A stretch of DNA of 64,000 nt from Clostridium sp. 12(A). Lineage in GTDB: Bacteria > Bacillota > Clostridia > Lachnospirales > Lachnospiraceae. Below the pieces are notes generated by a model. It was not told the DNA's origin. It saw only the letters and a list, made by a program, of their open reading frames with translations, and ran no database searches. Of this stretch, positions 45,990 through 54,107 are shown piece after piece (position 1 is the stretch's first letter; each line of letters begins with the position of its first letter). Made by a program: the position numbers and the translations under genes. Location of the stretch: NCBI GenBank assembly GCA_000526575.1, contig JAGI01000002.1, positions 3,411,001-3,475,000 on the forward strand, written 5' to 3'.

Positions 45990-46108
45990 AGTCCCCAACT
46001 TCAATGAGTAAATATTAACATATAAAGCTGAAAATGTAAAGAATAAATTATAAAAATAGTACAAAAGACTCTCGTTTCCCGCCTTCAACAATGGTGAGAA
46101 ATCTGTTG

Positions 46109-47515
46109 TTATAAATTCGTTGCCCTTGGAAGGCTGAAGATAAATTCCGAGCCCACCCCTTCGGTGCTGACCACATCAATGTTCTCTCCATGAGACTGAA
46201 TGATTTCCCGGACGATGGCAAGGCCTAAGCCCGTCCCTTTCTTATCCTTTCCCCTGGAGGAGTCTGTTTTATAAAAACGTTCCCAGATTTTCTTTATGCT
46301 TTCCTTAGGAATGCCGATTCCCGTATCTTTAATGGAGATAAATATCTTCTCATATTTTCCAGAAGCCTGAATCAGCACGGTTGAATCATGGTGACTGAAC
46401 TTAATGGCGTTGTCAATGAGGTTATAAAGCACCTGCTGTATTTTGCCTAAGTCGGCATACACCATCTGAATGTTGTCAGAAAAGGTTAAATCAAAGGTAA
46501 TATTCTTTTCATTGCAGGTCCCTTCAAAGGAAGCCGCAGTGTCCTTAATGATCCGGTTAATGTCAAAATTGGTCCGGTTTAGATAGCCCTTGCTGTCCAG
46601 AGAGTTAAGGGTCAGCATTCCCTGGGTCAATTTATTCAACCGCTCCGTTTCGGATATCACCCGGTTTAAATATTTCTCATGCATTTCCGGTGGAATGGTT
46701 CCATCAAGAATTGCTTCCAAATATCCTTTAATCGAGGTGAGAGGCGATCTGAAGTCATGGGAGACATTGGCAATAAAATTCTTTTGGTATTCCTCCATCT
46801 TATTTAACTCGTTGGACATGTAATTAAGAGTACCGGCAAGATAGCCCATCTCATCTCTGGTATTCACTCCAATATGATAGGTCAAGTTTCCCTGGGCATA
46901 TTCATTGGCACCTGCCGTGATTTTTTTCAGGGGCAGATACACGTTCTTTGTAAATACAAGAAGAATCACAAGGGAGAGACCAAAAACAACGGCGGCAGTG
47001 ATGTAGACAATATTTAAAATATTATCCCGTTCTATCTGTAAATAAGACAAAGGAAGATGAATCACTACATAGCCATAGGTGGTATAATTGCCAGTAATGG
47101 GAGCATGGACGCTAAGCACATCGTAGGTAAATTCATTGTAATAATTTCCCGTGGTATAGTGCTTATTCCCAAAGGCCACCGGGTCAAAATTTTCTATTAC
47201 CTCACCTTTTTTCCCTTTTGATTCACTGTCAGCCATAATCGTACCCTGGCGTTCCACAATCCAAATCTGGGCATTTAAATAGCCAGCCAGCTTCACAAGC
47301 TCCGGATAGGAGGCAGTGACATTCATATCCTTTCCATGATACATTCCGCTGTAAGAGGAGGCAATCTGGTTTGCTTCATCATATAAGTTTTCCGAATAAC
47401 GTTTTAATAAGTATTGATTGGTTATTTCGGAAGAAAAGGTAGCGATGGTAATAAATCCTAGGAGACCAAATAAAAGGTAGCCCAGGATAAATTTTGTATA
47501 GAGAGAATGGCTCAT
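46109..47515 (-). CDS. Sensor histidine kinase (HAMP, HisKA, HATPase)
   Basis: The 468-residue membrane kinase has an N-terminal helix (FILGYLLFGLLGFITIATF), an extracytoplasmic domain of about 130 residues, a second helix (NIVYITAAVVFGLSLVILLVF), HAMP, HisKA with ANVSHDFRSPLTSIKGYLE and HATPase (DNAIKFSHHD, DTGIGIPKESI, GTGLGLAIVREI). It starts immediately after the response regulator stop codon, so the pair is one unit. The signal is not evident; the architecture is that of PhoR/WalK-like kinases. Confidence 0.9.
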   Translation of the reverse strand: MSHSLYTKFILGYLLFGLLGFITIATFSSEITNQYLLKRYSENLYDEANQIASSYSGMYHGKDMNVTASYPELVKLAGYLNAQIWIVERQGTIMADSESKGKKGEVIENFDPVAFGNKHYTTGNYYNEFTYDVLSVHAPITGNYTTYGYVVIHLPLSYLQIERDNILNIVYITAAVVFGLSLVILLVFTKNVYLPLKKITAGANEYAQGNLTYHIGVNTRDEMGYLAGTLNYMSNELNKMEEYQKNFIANVSHDFRSPLTSIKGYLEAILDGTIPPEMHEKYLNRVISETERLNKLTQGMLTLNSLDSKGYLNRTNFDINRIIKDTAASFEGTCNEKNITFDLTFSDNIQMVYADLGKIQQVLYNLIDNAIKFSHHDSTVLIQASGKYEKIFISIKDTGIGIPKESIKKIWERFYKTDSSRGKDKKGTGLGLAIVREIIQSHGENIDVVSTEGVGSEFIFSLPRATNL

Positions 47516-48226
47516 TTAGCGCTTCACCTCAAACTTATATCCGATTCCCCAGACCGTAGAAAGCGACCAACCAGAATGATCCTTAATCTTTTCCCGCAAA
47601 CGCTTGATATGAACATCAACAGTTCTGGTGTCCCCAATGTATTCATACCCCCAGATATGGTCAAGGAGCTGTTCTCTAGTAAACACCTGATTGGGAGAGG
47701 CAGCTAAAAAGTATAACAATTCCAGTTCCTTTGGAGGCATCTCAATGGAATGCCCCATATAGATAACAGAATAATTGGTAAGATTCACAATCAAATCCGG
47801 ATACTCTACATAATCCCCCTGTTGATCCGTATGGGAAGAGGAAGGAGAGGGCATGGTCTGGTAACGCCTTAAAACCGCCTTTACCCTGGCTACCAGCTCC
47901 TTGGAGTCAAAGGGCTTGATCATATAGTCATCGGCTCCCAGCTCAAGGCCAAGAACCTTGTCAAAGACCTCACCCTTGGCAGAGAGCATGATAATTGGAA
48001 TCTGGGACTGGGAACGGATTCTCTGGCATACCTGATAGCCGTCCATGCCTGGCAGCATTAAGTCAAGAAGAACAAGGTTTGGCTTAAATTCCGGAAAGAC
48101 ACGGAGAGCTTCCTCCCCGTCCCCAACAATTTCCGTGTCATAGCATTCTTTTATTAAATATAAGGAGATCAATTCTGCAATGTTGCTGTCATCATCTACA
48201 ATCAATATCCGCTGTTTCTCTGCCAT
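47516..48226 (-). CDS. OmpR/PhoB-family response regulator
   Basis: The 236-residue protein has a receiver (RILIVDDDSN, phospho-Asp in LVLLDLMLPGMDGYQ, KPFDSKEL) and a winged-helix output domain (PKELELLYFLAASPNQVFTREQLLDHIWGYEYIGDTRTVDVHIKRLREKI). GGAG about seven bases ahead favours the ATG at 48226 over 48238. It lies 20 bp downstream of mutS2 on the same strand. Confidence 0.92.
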   Translation of the reverse strand: MAEKQRILIVDDDSNIAELISLYLIKECYDTEIVGDGEEALRVFPEFKPNLVLLDLMLPGMDGYQVCQRIRSQSQIPIIMLSAKGEVFDKVLGLELGADDYMIKPFDSKELVARVKAVLRRYQTMPSPSSSHTDQQGDYVEYPDLIVNLTNYSVIYMGHSIEMPPKELELLYFLAASPNQVFTREQLLDHIWGYEYIGDTRTVDVHIKRLREKIKDHSGWSLSTVWGIGYKFEVKR

Positions 48227-48246
48227 AATAGACTCCATTTCTACTC

Positions 48247-50640
48247 TTATTTGAATGAAACAATGGTTACTCCGGAATCCCCTTCTCCAAAGGCACCGAG
48301 ACGGAATTCCTTTACATATTTAAGCTTTTTTAAATGCTTATGAACTGCAGCTTTTAACGCTCCGGTTCCCCGTCCGTGAACCACTCTTACCTGAGGCAGA
48401 TGAGCCAGATAAGCATCATCTAAATACTTGTCAAGCTGTGGAATGGCCTCATCCGTGGTCATACCGATGAGATTAATTTCTGGTGAAATGGAGAAGGATT
48501 TAGACATTCTGGTGGAGCTGCTTCCGCTTCCCCCTTGTCTCGTACCGTTTTTGCCTTCTGATGAAGATACAGAGTCCTCCTGTAAAAGCTCAAGATCAGA
48601 TAAATTCACAAGGGATCTTAAAATACCCATCTGAACGTATAAATCTCCTTTGGCGTTAGGAAGAGAGCTGACGGTACCATTTAAATTCATACTAAGCACC
48701 TTGACTCCTTCTCCAAGCTTCAGCTTTTTCGGGTCAATTCCCTTTGTTTGCCGGCTTTTCTCCTTTTTAAGGGTAAGAGAAGCATCCACATCCTGAAGCT
48801 TTCCCCGTAACCGGCTCCGCTCCGCCTCTAATTCCTTGCTGATTCCAGAATCATTAGACAGCTTGTTGATCTGGCGGATGGTCTGGTCTGCGGTATCCTT
48901 GGCATCCCGTAAAATTCTCTGGGCTTCTTCCTTGGCAGTACGGATCATCTTATCCCGCTGCTCGTCTAACCGCTCCTCTTTTTGGGTCAGCCTGGTCTTA
49001 AGCTGTTCCACCTCCCGCTTATAAGATTCAATCTGAATTCGTTCCTTTTCAATGGTAATACGGTTTTCCTCCAAATGAGCCAGAAGGTCCTCAAAGGTTT
49101 CATCCTTTGCTTCCAGATGTGTCTTTGCATCTTCAATGATATAATCCGGAAGTCCCAGCTTTTTGGAAATGGCAAACGCGTTACTCTTTCCCGGAACACC
49201 GATTAAGAGACGGTAGGTAGGCTTTAGAGTTTCCACATCAAATTCACAGCAGGCATTTTCCACTCCCGGAGTCGTTAAGGCAAATACCTTAAGCTCGCTG
49301 TAATGGGTGGTAGCCATGGTACGGCATTTCATGTTGTGAAGGAATGACAATATGGAAATGGCAAGTGCAGCACCTTCCGTAGGATCGGTTCCTGCGCCAA
49401 GCTCGTCAAATAAACAAAGAGAACGGCTGTCTGCCTGTCCCAGGATCTGGACAATATTCGTCATATGAGAGGAAAAGGTGCTCAGACTCTGTTCAATGCT
49501 CTGCTCGTCGCCGATATCAGCAAAGACCTCATCAAACACAGCCAGCTCTGATCCGTCAAAGGCTGGAATGTGAAGGCCGGATTGTCCCATAAGGGTGAAT
49601 AGCCCCACCGTCTTAATGGAAACGGTCTTACCACCAGTATTAGGACCTGTTACGATTAACAAGTCAAAATCACGACCCAGATGGATGGTGATCGGAACTA
49701 CCTTTTGAGGATCAAGAAGAGGATGGCGTCCATCTTTAATATGAATGAGTCCCTTCGTATTAAACACAGGCTCGCTTCCCTTGTAATGCTTAGACAGAGC
49801 CGCCTTTGCAAAGATAAAATCAAGCTTAGCCAGGGTGATATAATCGGTCTCAAGCTCTTCTAAATAAGGCATAAGCTGATTGCTTAAATCAGCCAGGATC
49901 ATCTCGATTTCCTTCTGTTCCTGAATTTCCAGGGTGCGAAGCTCGTTATTAAGCTTTACGATTGCCATAGGCTCGATAAAGAGGGTGGAACCAGTGGAAG
50001 ACTGGTCGTGGACCATACCGGAAACCTGGGACTTGTGTTCTGATTTAACAGGCAGACAGTAACGGCCGTCTCTCATGGTAATTACTGCATCCTGAAGATA
50101 AGAACGGTTGGAATTTAATATAGAATTTAACTGGGTATGAATTTTATCGTTGATAGACCGCATCTGCCTTCTAACCTTGTGAAGTCCCGGACTAGCGTCG
50201 TCACTGACTTCCTCCTCTGAGATAATGCAGCGTTTGATTTCTGTATTCACTGGAGTTAATGGCTCTAACAACCGGAAGAATTCCTCCAGAGAATCCTCAG
50301 GAAGCTCTGAGTCTTCATGGCGCCCATAAGCCTTTGCACGAGCAGATATGGTTAACAGGGAACTAATGGCAAGTATTTCAATGATGCCAAGGGAACTTCC
50401 CACCTCCAGACGCTTGATGGAAGGGCGGATATCCTTCACTCCGTTAAATGAAATATTCCCCTTCTGACGAACTCTTGAAACCGCATCTGTGGTTTCTGTC
50501 TGGGCCTGTACGATTTCCTGGTAATCAGTAGATGGAACCAGGTGTTTGCACAGCTCTTTTCCTGCGTCAGAGGTTGCATATTCTATAAGAGTTCCAATGA
50601 TTTTATGGTATTCTAACGTTTTTAATGCTTTCTGATTCAT
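48247..50640 (-). CDS. mutS2: MutS2 (endonuclease/ribosome-rescue ATPase)
   Basis: The 797-residue protein has the MutS core/clamp-like region, ATPase with Walker A IVTGPNTGGKTVSIKTVG and Walker B LCLFDELGAGTDPTEG, a long coiled coil (KERIQIESYKREVEQLKTRL) and a C-terminal Smr domain (INLIGMTTDEAI, VRVVHGRGTGALKAAVHKHL). MutS2 suppresses recombination and in Bacillus acts on collided ribosomes (also called RqcU). The frame extends upstream to 50724, but homology (MNQKALKTLEYHKII) and an AAGGT site start at 50640. Confidence 0.93.
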   Translation of the reverse strand: MNQKALKTLEYHKIIGTLIEYATSDAGKELCKHLVPSTDYQEIVQAQTETTDAVSRVRQKGNISFNGVKDIRPSIKRLEVGSSLGIIEILAISSLLTISARAKAYGRHEDSELPEDSLEEFFRLLEPLTPVNTEIKRCIISEEEVSDDASPGLHKVRRQMRSINDKIHTQLNSILNSNRSYLQDAVITMRDGRYCLPVKSEHKSQVSGMVHDQSSTGSTLFIEPMAIVKLNNELRTLEIQEQKEIEMILADLSNQLMPYLEELETDYITLAKLDFIFAKAALSKHYKGSEPVFNTKGLIHIKDGRHPLLDPQKVVPITIHLGRDFDLLIVTGPNTGGKTVSIKTVGLFTLMGQSGLHIPAFDGSELAVFDEVFADIGDEQSIEQSLSTFSSHMTNIVQILGQADSRSLCLFDELGAGTDPTEGAALAISILSFLHNMKCRTMATTHYSELKVFALTTPGVENACCEFDVETLKPTYRLLIGVPGKSNAFAISKKLGLPDYIIEDAKTHLEAKDETFEDLLAHLEENRITIEKERIQIESYKREVEQLKTRLTQKEERLDEQRDKMIRTAKEEAQRILRDAKDTADQTIRQINKLSNDSGISKELEAERSRLRGKLQDVDASLTLKKEKSRQTKGIDPKKLKLGEGVKVLSMNLNGTVSSLPNAKGDLYVQMGILRSLVNLSDLELLQEDSVSSSEGKNGTRQGGSGSSSTRMSKSFSISPEINLIGMTTDEAIPQLDKYLDDAYLAHLPQVRVVHGRGTGALKAAVHKHLKKLKYVKEFRLGAFGEGDSGVTIVSFK

Positions 50641-50783
50641 ATATTTACCTTTTTCATAACTTTCTTTCCAAATGTTGACCTTTGTACCGTTTACAGTATA
50701 GCATACGTGAGATAAAAACTGCAATCCTCAGTATGTTTTTCATGGCCTTAAAGTCCCTGTTTTTCGGGTTTCACAGGTTTTTC

Positions 50784-50812
50784 TTGCATTCAGACAGGAA
50801 GAACCTTATAAT
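50784..50812 (+). promoter_or_regulatory. Promoter of the HtrA-like gene
   Basis: TTGCAT (50784-50789), 17 bp, TATAAT (50807-50812): a good sigma-A promoter 33 bp ahead of the start codon. Confidence 0.7.
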
Positions 50813-50844
50813 AGTAGGTAGGTCTTCTGCAAAGGAGGGTAAGT

Positions 50845-52155
50845 ATGCCGGATCATAACGGGCCAGATGATAGAAAGACGGAGCCCCGTCGGTTTATTAA
50901 CGAAAAAATAGTCAAGCAGCCTATGTCAAAGGAAGATATTTTAAAAAGGTCTCTGGGTTTTTTGGCGACTGCAGTTGTTTTCGGATTTGTTGCGGCGGTT
51001 ACATTTGTCATATCAAGACCAGTTGCTGAAAGGTGGTTCGTAAGAGAAGCCACCACGGAAGGTACTCCGGTAACCATACCCAAGGATGACCCTGAGGCAG
51101 CGTCTTCAGAGGCTTTAGCAGCCTCTACGGAGGTCCAGACAGAACCCATCGAGGATATCTTAAAATCTGCCATGGAGAAATATCCGTTTTCTATGGAAGA
51201 TTTAAACACGCTTTATGGAAACATGAAAACATTGGTTCAAAAGGCGGACAAAGGTATTGTTACGGTTCATTCTGTTAAAACTCAGAAAGACTGGTTTAAC
51301 AATCCGGTGGAGAATTCAGGCCTCTATGCAGGTGTGATCACAGCCTTTGCCAACCAGGAGCTTCTGGTGCTTACACCGGAAGGTGCGGTTGAGGATGCAG
51401 ATGCCATTCGTGTGGCATTTACAGACGGAACTGAGGTACAGGGTACCATTAAGCAAAGAGATAAGCTTTCCGGAATGGCAATTGTCAGCGTGTCCACGGA
51501 GGGCCTTGGAAGGGCGCTCTTAGAAGAAATCAAAGCTCTTGAGCTTGGAAATTCCTATTCTGTGAAGCAGGGAGATTTAGTCATTGCCATTGGCGGTCCC
51601 GCAGGCATGGTTCATTCCTCGGGGTACGGATTTATTTCCTATATTACAAAGAATGTTCAGGTTACAGATGGTATGACCCGTGTCCTTTATACGGATGTAA
51701 AGGGGAATGCAGGAACAGGAACCTTTCTTATGAATACGTCGGGCCAGATCATCGGCTGGACAACGGATGAATATAAGAATGAAGGAAATACAGATATGAC
51801 GGCTGCTATGGCCATTTCCGATTACAAGAATATTTTGGAAAAGATCAGCAACGGAGAGGCATATCCATACTTTGGAATCAAAGGCCAGGAAGTCAGTGCC
51901 GCCATGAACAGCAGCGGAATGCCGCTGGGAGTTTATGTAGTTGAGGTCAATGGGGACAGTCCAGCCTATAACGCCGGAATCCAGTGCGGTGACATCATTA
52001 CCTCCATGGGAGGAGATACCATTGTCACCATGAAGGATTTTCAGATTTTACTGGAAAAATCCACCCCCGGACAGGTCATACCTGTCACGGTTTCCCGAAG
52101 CGGAAGGGAAGAATATAAAAAGATACAATTTCAGGTAACCATCGGAGCCAGGTGA
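50845..52155 (+). CDS. Membrane-anchored HtrA-like PDZ protein lacking the catalytic triad
   Basis: The 436-residue protein has a cytosolic N-tail, one membrane helix (residues about 36-57: SLGFLATAVVFGFVAAVTFV), a trypsin-like double barrel (about 110-320) and a PDZ domain (about 340-430: LGVYVVEVNGDSPAYNAGIQCGDIITSMGG). The fold is DegP/HtrA-like, but the catalytic positions are changed. The usual TNNHV segment reads LVLTPEGAV without His, DLAVLK reads SGMAIVSV without the triad Asp, and GNSGGPL reads GNAGTGTF with Ala in place of the nucleophile Ser. It is therefore probably a non-proteolytic envelope chaperone or regulator. AAGGAGGG precedes the ATG. Confidence 0.85.
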   Translation: MPDHNGPDDRKTEPRRFINEKIVKQPMSKEDILKRSLGFLATAVVFGFVAAVTFVISRPVAERWFVREATTEGTPVTIPKDDPEAASSEALAASTEVQTEPIEDILKSAMEKYPFSMEDLNTLYGNMKTLVQKADKGIVTVHSVKTQKDWFNNPVENSGLYAGVITAFANQELLVLTPEGAVEDADAIRVAFTDGTEVQGTIKQRDKLSGMAIVSVSTEGLGRALLEEIKALELGNSYSVKQGDLVIAIGGPAGMVHSSGYGFISYITKNVQVTDGMTRVLYTDVKGNAGTGTFLMNTSGQIIGWTTDEYKNEGNTDMTAAMAISDYKNILEKISNGEAYPYFGIKGQEVSAAMNSSGMPLGVYVVEVNGDSPAYNAGIQCGDIITSMGGDTIVTMKDFQILLEKSTPGQVIPVTVSRSGREEYKKIQFQVTIGAR

Positions 52156-52201
52156 TCTTCCTGGCTCTCCTTGTTACCCGAGTCAAATGTGGAGGAAATA
52201 A

Positions 52202-53146
52202 ATGAGATATATAGAATCATTCCGTGAAGGGATGCATGTTTCAGATGTGTATTTATGTAAAAACAGACAGGTTTGCCTGACAAAATCAGGAAAAGAGTAC
52301 GGCAATGTAATTCTTCAGGATAAGACAGGCACGATTGATGCCAAGATATGGGATTTGAATTCTCCTGGAATCGGCAATTTTGAATCCATGGATTACGTTT
52401 TCATTGATGCAGATGTAACCGTTTTCCAGAATTCCAATCAGCTTAACATCAAACGTGCCCGCAAAGCAGAAGAAGGAGAATATGTGCCTGGGGATTATCT
52501 GCCTGTTTCCACGAAAGACATTGGACTCATGTATGAAGAGCTCCTTGGCTTTATCAGATCCTTAAAGAATCCTTACTTAAAGAAGCTGTTAGAAAGCTTT
52601 TTTGTAGAGGATGCTGCATTTGCCAAGGCATTTCAATTCCATTCCGCAGCGAAAAGTGTTCATCATGGGTTTGTAGGAGGACTGTTAGAGCATACCTTAA
52701 GCGTAGTAAAGCTGTGTGACTACTATGCAGGATATTATCCTCTTATCAACCGGGATCTGCTTTTAACTGCAGCCATGTTCCACGATGTGGGCAAGACAAA
52801 GGAACTCTCTGCATTTCCGGAAAATGATTATACCGACGACGGACAGCTATTAGGCCACATCATCATCGGAACCGAGATGATCAGTGAGAGAATGAAAACC
52901 ATTCCTGGATTCCCGGAAAAGACTGCAACTGAGCTTAAGCACTGCATTTTGGCCCACCATGGGGAACTGGAATACGGCTCGCCGAAAAAACCGGCGATTA
53001 TAGAAGCGCTTGCTCTTAATTTTGCAGATAATACGGATGCAAAGATGGAAACCATGATCGAAGTGTTAAGAGGGGCAGGAGATAACAGTGGCTGGCTTGG
53101 TTTTAACCGTCTCATGGACACAAATATCAGAAAGACGACAGAATAA
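52202..53146 (+). CDS. OB-fold plus HD-domain 3'-5' exoribonuclease (YhaM-like)
   Basis: The 314-residue protein has an N-terminal OB-fold nucleic-acid-binding domain (VILQDKTGTIDAKIWDLN) and an HD domain (HHGFVGGLLEHTLSVVKLC, AAMFHDVGKTKEL, HIIIGTEMI, ILAHHGELEYGSPKKPAIIEALAL). This is the YhaM/CBF1 family, which degrades RNA and single-stranded DNA from the 3' end. GGAGG before the ATG. It lies 46 bp after the HtrA-like gene, so the two are probably co-transcribed, and it ends at a terminator. Confidence 0.9.
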   Translation: MRYIESFREGMHVSDVYLCKNRQVCLTKSGKEYGNVILQDKTGTIDAKIWDLNSPGIGNFESMDYVFIDADVTVFQNSNQLNIKRARKAEEGEYVPGDYLPVSTKDIGLMYEELLGFIRSLKNPYLKKLLESFFVEDAAFAKAFQFHSAAKSVHHGFVGGLLEHTLSVVKLCDYYAGYYPLINRDLLLTAAMFHDVGKTKELSAFPENDYTDDGQLLGHIIIGTEMISERMKTIPGFPEKTATELKHCILAHHGELEYGSPKKPAIIEALALNFADNTDAKMETMIEVLRGAGDNSGWLGFNRLMDTNIRKTTE

Positions 53147-53177
53147 ACGCCGTTTTTACCATATGGCGTTAGGAAAG

Positions 53178-53210
53178 CAGAGGGTTGAAAATATTTCATC
53201 CTCTGTTTTT
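53178..53210 (+). terminator. Terminator after the YhaM-like gene
   Basis: CAGAGG...TGAAA-ATA-TTTCA...CCTCTG followed by TTTTT (53206-53210). The region to 53393 is otherwise AT-rich leader of the next operon, with no further gene seen. Confidence 0.75.
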
Positions 53211-53393
53211 CGATTCCGGAAAAATATTTTTAGAATTTCTTTCGGTTTCTCTGTCAATCATTTTAAGAATGGTTCTTTATCCTAATAATATTAAGATCGT
53301 GGGTCATTGAACATTTTGCCAATAAATGCAGGTAGGGCAATGCAGCTTTTGCAGGTGCCATAATATCAGAATAGGTCAAGGAGGAAAGAAAGC

Positions 53394-54107
53394 ATGGAAG
53401 CAAATCACATTTTATTAGTGGAAGATGATAAAGAAATCCGAGAAGGAGTGGAAATATACTTAAGAAGCCAGGGATATGAGGTGTTCCAGGCGGCAGATGG
53501 GTTAGAAGGGCTTAAGATTCTTGATAGGGAAGAGATTCACCTGGCAATCGTTGATGTGATGATGCCCAGAATGGATGGAATCACCATGACCGTAAAGCTG
53601 AGAGAAAAATACGATTTTCCTGTCATCATTTTATCAGCTAAATCAGAAGAAGTGGATAAGATCATGGGGCTTAATATCGGTGCGGATGATTACGTATCCA
53701 AGCCATTTACCCCAATGGAGCTGTTAGCCAGGGTCAATTCCCAGTTAAGACGGTACAAAAAGTATATGGATATGCTGGAAGCAAAGGAAGAGAAGGAACG
53801 GAGCAATGTCTATGTCATCGGAGGACTGGAGCTTAACGAGGACACGGTGGAGGTGTTCGTAGATGAGAAGCCGGTAAAGTTAACTCCCATTGAATTTAAG
53901 ATTCTAGCTCTTCTTATGAAAAATCCCGGAAGAGTTTTTTCGGCAGAAGAGATATACGAAAGAGTCTGGAACGAACGTGCCATTAATACAGATACCATTA
54001 TGGTGCATGTAAGAAAAATCCGGGAAAAGATTGAGATAGATCCTAAGGAACCAAAATATCTAAAGGTGGTGTGGGGAGTTGGATACAAAATTGAAAAACA
54101 GGCATAA
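53394..54107 (+). CDS. OmpR/VanR-type response regulator
   Basis: The 237-residue protein has a receiver (ILLVEDDKEIREGVE, LAIVDVMMPRMDG phospho-Asp, KPFTPMELLARV) and a winged-helix output domain (VKLTPIEFKILALLMKNPGRVFSAEEIYERVWNERAINTDTIMVHVRKIREKIE). AAGGAGG before the ATG. It overlaps the kinase gene by 29 bases (if the kinase starts at TTG 54079), so the pair is translationally coupled. Confidence 0.92.
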   Translation: MEANHILLVEDDKEIREGVEIYLRSQGYEVFQAADGLEGLKILDREEIHLAIVDVMMPRMDGITMTVKLREKYDFPVIILSAKSEEVDKIMGLNIGADDYVSKPFTPMELLARVNSQLRRYKKYMDMLEAKEEKERSNVYVIGGLELNEDTVEVFVDEKPVKLTPIEFKILALLMKNPGRVFSAEEIYERVWNERAINTDTIMVHVRKIREKIEIDPKEPKYLKVVWGVGYKIEKQA

